The notes under the pieces are model-generated. The model was not told where the DNA came from and did no database searches. It saw only the letters and a list, made by a program, of their open reading frames with translations. A stretch of 64,000 bases of DNA from JAXMBN01 sp046349875 (GTDB taxonomy: Bacteria > Planctomycetota > Planctomycetia > Pirellulales > Pirellulaceae): assembly GCA_046349875.1 (NCBI GenBank), contig JAXMBN010000027.1, positions 1 to 64,000 on the forward strand, read 5' to 3'. Each line of letters opens with the position of its first letter. Position 1 is the first letter of the stretch. Shown one piece after another: positions 1 to 9,673 of this stretch. The translations under genes were made by a program, and so were the position numbers.

Positions 1-6
1 GATCGG

Positions 7-1691
7 CTACCAGTTAAAGTCGAATCGCATGGCAAGGATGTCGGATTCGGTAGCACCTACGATGGTCCGAGCATCGGTGATGGGATGAATCCAATCCAAC
101 ATAATGCGAGTTCGATCGCTCCAGTACCAGTTGCATCCAAACGTCATATCGTTGTACTGACCAGCATTGAGATGATTCAGATCTAAGTACGACCAACGCG
201 ACTTGAGTTCGACGGCTCCGGGGCCGCGAGCTTCACAGGTGCGAAAGAAGTTGGTTCGAGGAACATTTCTTCCGAATTGGGCTCCGTGTTGACCAAATCG
301 TTCGAAGACTCGGTTTTCGCCTGTTAGAAAATAACTAGCGTGCACATAGCATCCTTGGATATTCTGGGCTCCAAGGACAAAGGAGTCGACTTGCGACAGA
401 TAAGCTTCTGATTGCAGAGTAATAGGCCCATTTACGATGGCCCCTTCGAGGTTGCCGGTCGTATACTTGTCTGCCAGGATCACGCCCGAGTCGATCAAGC
501 GGGGGCCTTCATGGATCTGTGGTCGAGCTCGAAAACGGACACGGTTGTCTTGATCGTCGGTATGGAGGATTCCGGCGCCGGTGTGGATAAGATAGCGACC
601 ATTAGAGGCTTCATCGTAATAAGGTAGCCACGTCAAGCGTCCGCTTACGCGATACCCTTGATTGTCATCGATCCGTTCCTTCAGACCTTCGCTGATGCTA
701 TCAAAGAATGCACCGTAGCTCCAAGTTATGTTCTTGGATTCGGTGGCGTTGTAGATTGCCATACCGACTTCGCGATCGGGAGAGAAAACCCCTTGCGAAG
801 GAATGGAGCGTTCGAGAAAGATATTGTTGGTATCGTTCGTGACCTGTTCCAAACTGAATGGCACGAAGAAGTTGCCGATGCGGAAGCGGCCTAGCCCCGG
901 AATTTCGTTGACCGAAAAATAAGCATCTTTGACATCCGGCGACATGACCGAACCTAGCGGAGTGGTTTCGCCAACGGTTTCGGGTTCGAGTGTCGTTTGC
1001 AAGCGAAAGTCGTAAACGCCGTAGCCTGTCCCTTCGGCAACCAATCGAAGGCGGCGAAATTCAAAAAAGTCTTGTGTGTTGGGAATGGATGGGGCCGCCT
1101 TGGCCCAGTTCACGTAATCCATCTGTACGTGACCCCCAAGTTTTACTGTCCACTTTTCTTTGAAGCGGTCGCGGGGTCAGCAGACGATTTGGCGTCTGAC
1201 TTATTGCTAGCGGAATCTCCCTGCTTCTTAGAGCTCGCCTTGTCTTGGCTAGCTTTCTCTGCGTTTTGAGCTTTGAGCTGCATTTCCAGTGCGGCAAGCC
1301 GCTGCGAGATCTTTTCGATCTCCGACTCCGTACCTCGGGGGCTGTCCCCTGTATGTTCCCCTGCGTTGGTCCTGGGGACTGACCCCATCTATCTCTGTTG
1401 CAACGTCCGTCGAAACCGACGGGGTCTGACCCCAGGTTGCCAAAGAAACTTGGGACTGACCCCATTTGCTTGGCTCGATCCTGACGGGGACAGTCCCCAG
1501 TTGATCGGCGCCGGCTGGTTCATCGGGGTCTGACCCCGTGGGGTTTGCGAAGTTGGGACAGAAGAATCCAGGGGACTGACCCCGAAGAGGGTTGAAGAAC
1601 TTGGGGACTGTCCCCATGTGGGTGCAGCGATTGCAATGGCCAAGAGTAGTGATGGAACGTAGTTCCGCGAATCGAAGAGGCTAGCTAGCAT
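7..1691 (-). pseudogene. Phosphate-selective-type outer-membrane porin, interrupted
   Basis: The C-terminal 371 residues (7-1122) read as an OprP/OprO-like beta-barrel: alternating aromatic strands, RIGNFFVPFSLEQ, and a C-terminal ending in aromatic FNW as expected for barrel insertion. The N-terminal part lies upstream in other frames. It has an ATG at 1691, a signal peptide (LLLAIAIAAPTWGQ), a Pro/Ser linker, and a coiled-coil segment (IEKISQRLAALEMQLKAQ) typical of planctomycete members. An in-frame TAG at 1389-1391 and a one-base frameshift near 1150 (SKKSGQ-stop versus KWTVKLGGHVQ) separate the pieces. The linker is built largely from GGGGWCTGWCCCC palindromes. Family assignment is by recognition. 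Whether it is a pseudogene or has sequence errors cannot be decided here. Confidence 0.7.
1337..1615. repeat. Cluster of GGGGWCTGWCCCC palindromes inside the porin N-terminus
   Basis: Roughly eight copies of a 13-bp palindrome occur at 1337-1349, 1374-1386, 1421-1433, 1452-1462 (short), 1486-1498, 1525-1537, 1571-1583 and 1603-1615. Centres vary (ACTGA, TCTGA, ACAGT, ACTGT). Read on the minus strand they supply GVSP, GQSP, GSVP and GLSP units to the porin linker. Confidence 0.85.
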
Positions 1692-2021
1692 ACAACACCG
1701 AAAGAACAGAGTCCTCGGAGCACCTTCCGTCAGACACCGCAAATGGAACTCTATGCCTCTTCGTTGAGACGAAGTCAGCGTCGAATGCTGCAATCATCGG
1801 CCAAGCATCCATGGAGGCCTAACCTGCGGTCTAGGAAAATAAAGCAAGTCGTGAATCCTTTGTGTTACAAGTTCTCGCTAGCAATGTTTGAATGGCCTTT
1901 CTCACATTGGCTCGAAATGCAAGCGAAACCGGAGTCTCGGTTGTCTTCTTAATTCGATTCAAATTTGATAGGTCGAATAGCATGCGATGTACTCAAGTCG
2001 ATCTCAGATAGGCCACTCTTC
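1692..2021. other. Porin upstream region, no gene seen
   Basis: About 330 bases between the porin start and the second palindrome cluster. No convincing coding frame is visible. It should hold the porin promoter on the minus strand, but I see no clear -35/-10 pair to call. Confidence 0.4.
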
Positions 2022-2249
2022 GGGGACTGACCCCATGTGGTTCAAATGCGTCATTCATCGGGGGCTGACCCCAAACAGTTCCGAGAAAACAGTGTTTTGG
2101 ACCGTCGGGGTCTGACCCCAAGTTGTTCAAGAAACATGGGGTCTGACCCCATGTGTTTGGATCGATCTAGTCGGGGACTGTCCCCAGGTAGGTCGATGAA
2201 TCGATGGTCACGGGGGCCGACCCCATGTCGTTGGGACGGGGCTGACCCC
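2022..2249. repeat. Second cluster of GGGGWCTGWCCCC palindromes
   Basis: Seven copies occur at 2022-2034, 2060-2072, 2107-2119, 2138-2150, 2173-2185, 2212-2224 (GGGGGCCGACCCC) and 2238-2249 (one base short). They fill the space just after the kdgK stop codon. Several are followed by CATGTG or CAAGTTGTT-like words, so the repeating unit is longer than the palindrome alone. Confidence 0.85.
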
Positions 2250-2277
2250 GGTTTGGGGCAGGATGGTGCGAAGAGGG

Positions 2278-3264
2278 TCAGCGAACGATCGCCTCGAGCT
2301 GCGAAAGGACCAGGGCCTCTACAGCCGAACGATCCACTAAGGGAAGATCACCGGGGATGCTGTACTTCATCGATGCGGTTGCAGAACCCCAACGCAAACA
2401 ATCGTTGAGACTCAAGTCCTGCAAATAGGCGTGAAGAAATCCAGCTGCAAAGGCATCGCCGCCACCTAAACGCCCAATCGTGTCGGCGGGAAATATGCCG
2501 TGGTTTACCATTTGATCGCCCTGGGCTCCCCAACTCCCTTCTTTGCCTGCCGTAAATGCAATGATCGCATTCGGGAAGCGTTTAGATAGCCAAAGAACTA
2601 AGGCAGAACGTTCCAGCGATGCAACCTCTGGAAATAGAGTGCGAGCGTCTCGTTCGGGAATAAAAAGGACGTCCGCTAGTTCCATGAAGGGAACGCATCC
2701 CATCGAGGCTTCGTTGGGTGACCAAAGTTTCGCGCGATAGTTGGTATCAAAGCTCAGCTTCCAGCCGGCCTGTCTTGCCAACCTAAAGGCTTCTCGTGCC
2801 GTAGCACAGGCAGCACTTCCAATGGCGGCTGTGATGCCCGTCGTATGAAAGCACTTTGACCTTCCGGGCTGAAAAAGGCTTGCCGGTAGCTCGGATGGCT
2901 GCATCTTACTGACCGCCGATCCTTTGCGATCATAGAAAACTTGGCTGCCTCGCGGTTCCTTGCCTTCTTCCAGAAAATACAGTCCAACGCGATCCTCATT
3001 CGTCCACACGACATGATGTGTGTCGACGCCATAACGGCACAGCGTTCCTTCAATGACACGGCCAAGTGGATTGGAAGTCAAACGCGAAATCCATGCCGTT
3101 CGATTCCCCAGCCTTGCGAGTCCGACCGCCGTGTTGGACTCGGCTCCACCAACATGCAGTTCCATCGAATGGACCTGTTCGATCCGCTGACAATGCGAAG
3201 GCGTCCATCGAATCATCGTCTCGCCGAGCGTGACCACATCGTACGGAAGAGAATCTGCGTGCAT
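2278..3264 (-). CDS. kdgK: 2-keto-3-deoxygluconate kinase (PfkB family)
   Basis: 328 residues, normal for ribokinase/PfkB sugar kinases. It starts with VVTLGETMIRWTP and carries the N-terminal PfkB glycine motif HVGGAESNTAVGLARLG (residues 37-53). The C-terminal signature GGGDAFAAGF is at 267-276, with catalytic Asp270. The N-terminal half is closest in style to KDG kinases (EQVHSMELHVGGAESN), which make 2-keto-3-deoxy-6-phosphogluconate for Entner-Doudoroff-type breakdown of sugar acids. It is last in a minus-strand operon after a lactonase, an MFS carrier and a kelch protein, which fits sugar-acid catabolism. Fructokinase or another sugar kinase remains possible. Confidence 0.75.
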   Translation of the reverse strand: MHADSLPYDVVTLGETMIRWTPSHCQRIEQVHSMELHVGGAESNTAVGLARLGNRTAWISRLTSNPLGRVIEGTLCRYGVDTHHVVWTNEDRVGLYFLEEGKEPRGSQVFYDRKGSAVSKMQPSELPASLFQPGRSKCFHTTGITAAIGSAACATAREAFRLARQAGWKLSFDTNYRAKLWSPNEASMGCVPFMELADVLFIPERDARTLFPEVASLERSALVLWLSKRFPNAIIAFTAGKEGSWGAQGDQMVNHGIFPADTIGRLGGGDAFAAGFLHAYLQDLSLNDCLRWGSATASMKYSIPGDLPLVDRSAVEALVLSQLEAIVR

Positions 3265-3305
3265 CTTGAAGTGGGACTCCTCGCGTTGGCATCACAACGG
3301 ATCAA

Positions 3306-4454
3306 TCAATCGCCTTGATCAAATAGTACACAGATCGGTGTAGGAACGAAAATGGACTGTTGATGGAATACCATGGTTCCTTGGTTAGGATCTACACTAA
3401 ACACGCCCAGGGTATTGGAGAGCTGACCGCCAGCGAGCAACCATTGTCCATCAGGCGTCAAATTGAAATTGCGCGGCGTGGCACCTCGAACGTTTTCACG
3501 CTGAATCTCTTTAAGGGTTCCATCTTGGGCATTGATTGCGAACGCAGTAATCGTATCGTGCCCTCGATTGGCCGCATAAACATATTTTCCGGATGGGTGG
3601 ACGCGAATTTCAGAGCAGCTCTTGGCCTTTTCACGAGCGAGTTCTTGTTGAGGAACCGTGGCGATCGTTTGCTTAGGAGTCATCGTTCCTGCTTGTGCAT
3701 CGTAGTCAAAAACAGTGATCGTCAAAGTAAGTTCATTTAGCACATAGATCCATTTGCCATTGTTGTGAAACTTCATATGACGTGGCCCGCTACCGGGAGG
3801 CACAATTCCCTTACCATGAGGTTTCACTTCACTCTTCACGGCATCCAGCTGGTAGATGACCACGGCATCGAGGCCTAAATCGGGAACAAAGGCGAATCGA
3901 TTGTCTGGAGAAACTCCCGTCCAGTGTGCATGAGAAGCCTCCTGTCGTGCAGGATTCACTTTGGATGGGCCTTCATGGTCGATCAACTGCGTGCGGCTTT
4001 GCAATCCACCATCATCGCGGAGGGAAAAGACCGCCAACGATCCGCCGCCATATTGTGCTGTCAGCAACGTCTTTCCGGTCTTGTCAACGGACACGTGAGC
4101 CGCGCCTCCATCACCGATCGGCAATGCGTTGATCAGGCTCAGAGAGGCATTGGCCCCTTCCCCTTTCATGGTAAACGCAGCAACAACTTGTTCTTTGTTG
4201 ATGCCGCCCACTGCATAAAGAACTGGGTGCTTGGGGTGCTTGGCAAGAAAACCTGGACCATCCATCTCCGCAACCAATCGCGAAGGTGTGAGCTTTCCTT
4301 CTTTGGTATCGAATGTCGAATGGTAAATTCCTTGACTCAATGGGCTCGAACCTGTTCCGATCCATACATTGATCTTCTGGGCGTAGGCAGAGCATGCAAC
4401 CAAAAGCACTATGCCCAAGCTGCTTGCTAAAGAAACGAAGGTCGATCGAATCAT
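3306..4454 (-). CDS. Exported seven-bladed beta-propeller lactonase
   Basis: About 382 residues with a signal peptide (SSLGIVLLVACSAYAQ), then a lactonase-family (YbhE/PF10282) propeller with HAHWTGVSPDNRFAFVPDLG and GSGPRHMKFHNNGKWIYVLN. The family hydrolyses sugar lactones such as 6-phosphogluconolactone, but a signal peptide implies a periplasmic lactone substrate here. I chose ATG 4454 because the longer TTG start at 4469 overlaps the GAGG ribosome-binding site. The gene sits 41 bases upstream of kdgK and 27 bases downstream of the transporter (13 if the TTG were used), so it is in the same operon. Confidence 0.75.
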   Translation of the reverse strand: MIRSTFVSLASSLGIVLLVACSAYAQKINVWIGTGSSPLSQGIYHSTFDTKEGKLTPSRLVAEMDGPGFLAKHPKHPVLYAVGGINKEQVVAAFTMKGEGANASLSLINALPIGDGGAAHVSVDKTGKTLLTAQYGGGSLAVFSLRDDGGLQSRTQLIDHEGPSKVNPARQEASHAHWTGVSPDNRFAFVPDLGLDAVVIYQLDAVKSEVKPHGKGIVPPGSGPRHMKFHNNGKWIYVLNELTLTITVFDYDAQAGTMTPKQTIATVPQQELAREKAKSCSEIRVHPSGKYVYAANRGHDTITAFAINAQDGTLKEIQRENVRGATPRNFNLTPDGQWLLAGGQLSNTLGVFSVDPNQGTMVFHQQSIFVPTPICVLFDQGD

Positions 4455-4481
4455 GATGCAAATCCTCAACGGTTAAGAGGT

Positions 4482-5867
4482 TCAAGAGCGAGCGGACGAA
4501 GGAATAGGTGATAGATCGGAACGCGGTCGTATGGCGAGCATGAATCCAACGGAGAGCAGAGCAAAGGTTGCAAAGACTCCAAAAGAAAAATTGAGTGAGT
4601 ACCCATTCTCGCGAAGGATGCCAAATCCCCAATCGGCAAAGCCACCACTGCTAATACTGACCAAGTTCATGAGCCCATATCCGGTGGCTCGCAGCTCAGG
4701 CCGTACAATTTGTGAAAGGATGGGCATGTTGTTGCAATCGAAGAATCCCCAGCCGATACCGAAGAGGATCAGAAAGGCAATGGCCATGACTAGAGTCGAT
4801 GCATTGCCAACACCGAACAAAGCCGGCACCAACAGAAAGATGCCCGTGGCACTCACATAGATTCGGCCTCGCTGCGTTTTCTTCATGAGATAGTCGGCCA
4901 TCATGCCACCTCCAAATGCGGCCAAGAGGCAAGCGAGATTGGAATAGAGTGTGGCCGAAACGCCTGCTTTGCCTTGGCTCAAATGGAATTGCTTTTCCAA
5001 AATGGAAGGCATCCAGTCGCGAACGATCCATCCAGGCATGGCGGGAAACGTAAAGCATATTACCAAGAATAGAAATGAAGGATTTCCAACGAGTTCACGA
5101 AGAACGGTCCACATCGAATATCCCGAAGAGGTTCCTTGGCTTCTCGCTTTTGATCGAAGTTCATGGGACATCGGATTGTCGCGCACGATGAACAGAAGAG
5201 GGAATGCGTAGATGACTCCCACGATTCCTGCCAAAGTAAATGCAAAGCGCCAACCGAAATCTGGTGAGTCTGCGATGTGGCCACTGAAGCCACCGATAAT
5301 GACTCCGCAATACATACCGATCTGGTGAATACCAACGGCTCGTGAGCGAGTGTGGGATTGGTGATAGTCCGCGATCAATGCCAATGCAGCAGGGATATAG
5401 AACGCTTCACTGACTCCCATCATCGTGCGCGTCCACAGCAGGCCTTCGAAGGTCGTGACTTGACCTGTCATCCATGTCACTGCGGACCATGCAAACAAGC
5501 TCAAGCAAATCGTCCATTTGCGACTGAACCGATCTGCAATGTATCCGCCAATCGGGCTTAGAATGGCGTAGACCCATTTGAATTGGCCAAGCATCAAGCC
5601 CCAAGCCCCTTCTCCTACAAAGCTTCCTTTGAATCCAAGCCAATGGGAAAGCCATTCGAAGAAACCAAGGGAACCGCTAGCGGCTGCTTGGGGAAAGGGG
5701 ATATCCGATGTGACCGAGGATTTCATGACCGACAGCATTTGTCGATCGAGATAGTTCAGCAATGCCACAGGGAAAAGAAGAGCTACGATGAGCCATGCAT
5801 AATGCATGCGCGAGAACGATGCGGGATTGGAATCCGTGGATGCATTGGCCATAGCGTGATTAGGCAT
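4482..5867 (-). CDS. MFS transporter, sugar-acid (ACS/ExuT-like) type
   Basis: 461 residues with about 12 predicted membrane spans. TM1 carries NYLDRQMLSV, the signature of the anion:cation symporter branch that moves hexuronates, glucarate and related acids. The MFS loop motif GGYIADRFSRK is at residues 107-117. An unusual Gly/Trp-rich stretch (about residues 60-92) lengthens the loop after TM1. Flanked by the kelch protein and the lactonase on the same strand, it is the probable importer for the pathway. The substrate is inferred from context only. Confidence 0.75.
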   Translation of the reverse strand: MPNHAMANASTDSNPASFSRMHYAWLIVALLFPVALLNYLDRQMLSVMKSSVTSDIPFPQAAASGSLGFFEWLSHWLGFKGSFVGEGAWGLMLGQFKWVYAILSPIGGYIADRFSRKWTICLSLFAWSAVTWMTGQVTTFEGLLWTRTMMGVSEAFYIPAALALIADYHQSHTRSRAVGIHQIGMYCGVIIGGFSGHIADSPDFGWRFAFTLAGIVGVIYAFPLLFIVRDNPMSHELRSKARSQGTSSGYSMWTVLRELVGNPSFLFLVICFTFPAMPGWIVRDWMPSILEKQFHLSQGKAGVSATLYSNLACLLAAFGGGMMADYLMKKTQRGRIYVSATGIFLLVPALFGVGNASTLVMAIAFLILFGIGWGFFDCNNMPILSQIVRPELRATGYGLMNLVSISSGGFADWGFGILRENGYSLNFSFGVFATFALLSVGFMLAIRPRSDLSPIPSSARS

Positions 5868-5927
5868 CGATGCCTAATTGGGAAGGAGAGAAGCGAGGAG
5901 GGCGCATTTCCAAGACAAGATGCTACG

Positions 5928-7097
5928 CTATGGCGTTCCTTTTCGCCACCATACTTGTGGAGAACGTACTCCTGGTCTCGATTCTCCAGAGGCAAGCACC
6001 CAATTTCCTCGCCACCGAACTAAGCCGGTGGTAACTCTCGCGACAGGTAATATCTCTACCGTCTTCCAAACACCTCGATCCCATTCCATTCCTTGGGGAA
6101 GATCGAAGCAGATTAGCTCGCGGCGAAATCCAACGTGCTCTGATGGGTCTTTACCAACTTGGTTTCCATCGTCGCCGCCGAGGAGACAAGGTCCTAAATG
6201 GTCTCCCGTCTCCAAACTCATGCTTGGTGAAGGTGCTGCAACGCTTGGGAAGGGAAGATCTGCAAGTCGAAGCCAGGTTCCGTTGGTTTGAAGTACATAT
6301 GCATCCTTCAGATAGCGTCGTTGTGTTTTGCCCTCCGAGTCGGCCATCAGTTCGGCTCCGCCCATGATGACCAGACGATCGCGATAATTTGCGGCAGTTG
6401 CCAAGATGCGCCCTGGGCCAGGTAGATCGTCCATCTCTTCCCACTTGCCTAGTGAAGGCTGAAGCTTGAGCCGATATGTTTTTGCCGATGCTTTGGCCAT
6501 GGCTGGATGTTCTTGACCACCGACCACGTACAGTTCGTCGTTTATTCTTTCTCCACACGCATTGGCAATGGGTTGTGGAAGGGATGGCAATGATTGAATC
6601 GTCCATCCGGTGCTATCGTGTTTGATCGAAAAGACATCGGAGTAATGTTGATGAGCATCACTACCACCGATGCAGATCATCGAACCTTGTGATGTCGAAA
6701 GAGCCACTCCATATCCGAGTGGACGAGGAAGCTTACCGACCTTTTTCCATGTTGCGTTTGGATCTTGAAGCGCCCAAAGGTCGTCGTACCATAACTTGGT
6801 ACCGCCTTCCCATGGTTTGCGATCAGGAAAGTTTGCGCCTCCTGCTACGACCAAGTGATCATCGACCGTTCCGATGAATGCCCCTGCAAAACCTTCCCAA
6901 TCAGGAAGTGTTGGAAGTGGCTCCCAACGAGATGGAGGGAATGGAGTTCTTATTTGTTCTAGATTGATGTTCGTTGGATTTGGTTCTTGGCAACGAACCA
7001 CCGAGTCCCTACCCAAGAGAAATGCGATGGCAATGATCGCGAGAGCTGAAAGGCGAGCCCAAGTTCTTTGATGGTTCAAGAGATGTGAGCTCGGCAT
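5928..7097 (-). CDS. Exported kelch-repeat protein, NanM/mutarotase-like
   Basis: 389 residues. An N-terminal hydrophobic segment (LSALAIIAIAFLLG) acts as signal or anchor. Kelch-type blades follow: LVVAGGANFP, DDLWAL, MICIGGSDAHQHYSDVF, LYVVGGQEHP and LVIMGGAELM. This resembles the cyclically permuted mutarotase / N-acetylneuraminate epimerase group. It is first gene of the four-gene minus-strand operon leading to kdgK. A periplasmic sugar or lactone epimerase role is plausible. Sialic acid specifically is not supported, since no sialate lyase or kinase is nearby. Confidence 0.65.
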   Translation of the reverse strand: MPSSHLLNHQRTWARLSALAIIAIAFLLGRDSVVRCQEPNPTNINLEQIRTPFPPSRWEPLPTLPDWEGFAGAFIGTVDDHLVVAGGANFPDRKPWEGGTKLWYDDLWALQDPNATWKKVGKLPRPLGYGVALSTSQGSMICIGGSDAHQHYSDVFSIKHDSTGWTIQSLPSLPQPIANACGERINDELYVVGGQEHPAMAKASAKTYRLKLQPSLGKWEEMDDLPGPGRILATAANYRDRLVIMGGAELMADSEGKTQRRYLKDAYVLQTNGTWLRLADLPFPSVAAPSPSMSLETGDHLGPCLLGGDDGNQVGKDPSEHVGFRRELICFDLPQGMEWDRGVWKTVEILPVARVTTGLVRWRGNWVLASGESRPGVRSPQVWWRKGTP

Positions 7098-7215
7098 GGT
7101 CTGTGTGCCTTCGAAAAGATTGGGGGTGCCTTCACATCGTAGAAGTGAAGGTGTTATCTCAATGTAATTTCATGTTGTTTTACGAACGCATCAACGTCCG
7201 CACCATAACAGGAAA

Positions 7216-7587
7216 TTACTTAGATAACGTACGTATCCATCCTAAGACGACCGTGGCGCAAATCGTAGACCCCAATGCGGCCGTGGCAGCGGATATCCAC
7301 ACGGCGATGACGATGCCGGGCATTTCAATTACTCTTGGCGTAACCCAACTAGCTGCCGCGATAGAAAGCGTTGGTACGAACCATCCAAGGAGGACCACGC
7401 CGCGCGAAAGAGCTCGAAGTCGTTCGCGATGATGCAACCAATCGAGCAATTCAGAAATGTTGTGTGCGTCGATGAGTTTCGCGCGTTCTTCATGGTCGTC
7501 TTTCCTGCGTTGCCATTCCAAGAACAGATACGCAAGCCAGCCGATGAGTACGAGAATACCTATGCTTAAAGCAGCCGTTTGATTCAT
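7216..7587 (-). CDS. Small inner-membrane protein, unknown function
   Basis: 123 residues. TM1 is at the N-terminus (LSIGILVLIGWLAYLFL). A charged cytoplasmic stretch follows with KDDHEERAKLIDAHNISELLDWLHHRERLRALSR, split here as two helices. Two further spans (VVLLGWFVPTLSIAAASWV and IVIAVWISAATAALGSTI) complete it. Composition and frame are coherent. I do not recognise a named family. It sits downstream of ppk2 on the same strand with a 53-base gap. Confidence 0.6.
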   Translation of the reverse strand: MNQTAALSIGILVLIGWLAYLFLEWQRRKDDHEERAKLIDAHNISELLDWLHHRERLRALSRGVVLLGWFVPTLSIAAASWVTPRVIEMPGIVIAVWISAATAALGSTICATVVLGWIRTLSK

Positions 7588-7640
7588 GGGTGGGTACTTT
7601 GGAGCATATAGGCCCTAGCCGGAGATGTTGGTAGAACAGG

Positions 7641-8846
7641 TTATTGTGAGAACGGCATGCTACTGCTTTTCTCGCCTCGTTCATACACCACGTTGGCGCG
7701 ACCAACGATCAGTGGATCGAGAGGTCCGATGCGTTCAGCATCTTTACCATCGTAAGCAAGTTTATGAAGGATGTACTTCATCGCATTTAGTCGAGCGCGT
7801 TTCTTGCAATCCGACTTGATGACAGTCCACGGGGAATCCGTAGTGTCGGTATAGTAGAACATTGCCTCTTTCGCCTTGGTGTAGTCGTCCCACTTGTCGA
7901 GTGATGCTTTGTCGATGGGTGAGAGTTTCCATTGCTTGAGAGGATGGGATTCGCGTTCCTTGAAGCGTCGACGTTGTTCTTCGCGACTTACGGAAAACCA
8001 AAACTTGACGAGGTGCGTTCCGCTGCGAACGAGGTTGCGTTCAAACTCAGGTGTTTGACGCATGAATTCTTGGTACTCGTCGGGAGTGCAGAATCCCATC
8101 ACGCGTTCAACACCGGCTCGGTTGTACCAGCTTCGATCGAACATAACGATTTCGCCCGCTGTCGGAAGATGTTCGACATAGCGCTGGAAGTACCACTGGC
8201 CTCGTTCGATGTCGGAAGGTTTTTCAAGAGCAACGACTCGAGCACCGCGGGGATTGAGGTGTTCCATGAATCGCTTGATCGTTCCACCTTTCCCTGCGGC
8301 GTCGCGACCTTCAAAGACAATCACTAGCTTCTGACCAGTCTTCTTCACCCAGTTTTGAAGCTTCAGCAGTTCTACTTGCAGTTGGTATTTTTGCTTTTCA
8401 TAGTTCTTGCGGCTCATCAAGCTTTTGTAGGGATAGCCGCCCGTACGCCAATCGGGAGAGAGTTCGTCATCGGGTTGAAGAGCAAGTGGAATGTTGGGAT
8501 CGTGCTTATTCAGCAAGGCATCGCGCAATACCAACGCATCGTCCGCAGAGGCCCCGGTCATGATAGCTTCGAGAACTTTGGAAAGAGTGCCAACGTCGTG
8601 AGGTGGAACGGAATTGACGATGTCCTTCACCGCTGCGATTTTAGCTTCTTGAGCAGCTCGGACCGCTTCATCAACCACAAAGTTCTCGACACCGCTCGGC
8701 GTAAGGTTGGGTGAGATATCGCCCGAGCCAACAGGGCGGGGAGTGTCATCGGCGTGAGAGCGAAGTTTGGCTTTCTTCTTGGTATTGGATTTGGTCGATT
8801 CTTCGGGGGAGGATGCTACGGAAGAATTGGAGGTCGTTTTGCCCAT
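7641..8846 (-). CDS. ppk2: Polyphosphate kinase 2
   Basis: 401 residues. Residues 1-120 are a Ser/Lys-rich, probably disordered extension plus a helical segment. The PPK2 core follows with Walker A GRDAAGKGG (180-188), Walker B-type FDRSWYNR (236-243), the lid arginines in EEQRRRFKERESHPLKQWK, and the C-terminal MKYILHKLAYDGKD. The family transfers phosphate between polyphosphate and nucleotides (GTP/ATP regeneration or AMP/ADP phosphorylation). The conserved core is complete, so it should be active. Subclass is not certain from sequence alone. Confidence 0.9.
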   Translation of the reverse strand: MGKTTSNSSVASSPEESTKSNTKKKAKLRSHADDTPRPVGSGDISPNLTPSGVENFVVDEAVRAAQEAKIAAVKDIVNSVPPHDVGTLSKVLEAIMTGASADDALVLRDALLNKHDPNIPLALQPDDELSPDWRTGGYPYKSLMSRKNYEKQKYQLQVELLKLQNWVKKTGQKLVIVFEGRDAAGKGGTIKRFMEHLNPRGARVVALEKPSDIERGQWYFQRYVEHLPTAGEIVMFDRSWYNRAGVERVMGFCTPDEYQEFMRQTPEFERNLVRSGTHLVKFWFSVSREEQRRRFKERESHPLKQWKLSPIDKASLDKWDDYTKAKEAMFYYTDTTDSPWTVIKSDCKKRARLNAMKYILHKLAYDGKDAERIGPLDPLIVGRANVVYERGEKSSSMPFSQ

Positions 8847-9037
8847 CGTCGACTCGAACTTTGCTCTTTCAGGTTCTGCTTTCTCCGATCGATTCCGCCA
8901 TCTTGAAACGCTCGAGGGTGGTTTTCATAGAAAAATCGGAGAATCCACTCACAAAATTCGCACTCGCAGCACCCCTTGGCAAGGCAAAAGTGCGAAAAAT
9001 CGGACGGAAATCTAGCGAGTTAGAACCTAGAGACGAC

Positions 9038-9062
9038 AAATCCCTTTTTACGAAAGGGATTT
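9038..9062 (-). terminator. Perfect 10-bp hairpin after the lipoprotein gene
   Basis: AAATCCCTTT at 9038-9047 pairs perfectly with AAAGGGATTT at 9053-9062 across a 5-base loop. It lies about 50 bases beyond the stop of the minus-strand lipoprotein gene. There is no U-tract on either side, so it may be a 3'-end stabiliser rather than a classical terminator. Confidence 0.4.
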
Positions 9063-9109
9063 GCGTGATTTGGTACGAAACGTCGCAGGAGCGAAAGTCG
9101 CGACGGCAG

Positions 9110-9673
9110 TTACTTTACACCGGATCCCGCCGAGGTTTGGGGCTCGGGAATGTCTTTGAGTTGGGCGGAAGCCGGATTTACGGGCGGAGCATATTCATTG
9201 ACCAAACGGTTCGTTTCCTCGTTCAAGCGGGAAGTAATTCTTGAAAACCCAGCCTGGGCTGCGGTGGCTGCTTGGTTGGCTTGATTTTGGAGTTCGTTGG
9301 AGATCGCGGTCGTTGCGGAAGCTGCCACCACTTTTCCTTCTTGGATTGCATGCCAACCCTCCTCTTGCACCGCTCCTATAATAGTGCCAGTATTAGAGGA
9401 AGCACTAGTGTTTCGGTCTGCGGCGATCCCGGTCCCGATGGGACGCTGGTTCTGGGAAGTGGCTCGATTTCCTGGGGCCGGTGTAACAGGCTGCGATCCC
9501 GGTGAGTAATTTCCAGGGACGGAAAAGGACCCGGTCGCTGGAGCTGGAACACGACCTGAAGTCGGGGAAGAAAGAGGACCCATGGTTGGAAAAGTCCCCT
9601 GGCACCCCGAGAGGAAAACGAGAGCGATCCCGGAAACTCCAAGCGATTGACCAAGGAATCGACGAATTTTCAT
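9110..9673 (-). CDS. Predicted lipoprotein, Pro/Ser/Gly-rich, unknown function
   Basis: 187 residues. A signal peptide with lipobox LSGC places the lipidated Cys at 24. A low-complexity Pro/Ser/Thr/Gly linker (25-95) follows, then a predicted helical segment with KVVAASATTAISNELQNQ and AQAGFSRITSRLNEETNRLV, and a Pro-rich tail. No enzyme motif is seen. It is divergent from the type II secretion operon across a 338-base intergenic region, so a cell-envelope role is possible but unproven. Confidence 0.6.
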   Translation of the reverse strand: MKIRRFLGQSLGVSGIALVFLSGCQGTFPTMGPLSSPTSGRVPAPATGSFSVPGNYSPGSQPVTPAPGNRATSQNQRPIGTGIAADRNTSASSNTGTIIGAVQEEGWHAIQEGKVVAASATTAISNELQNQANQAATAAQAGFSRITSRLNEETNRLVNEYAPPVNPASAQLKDIPEPQTSAGSGVK

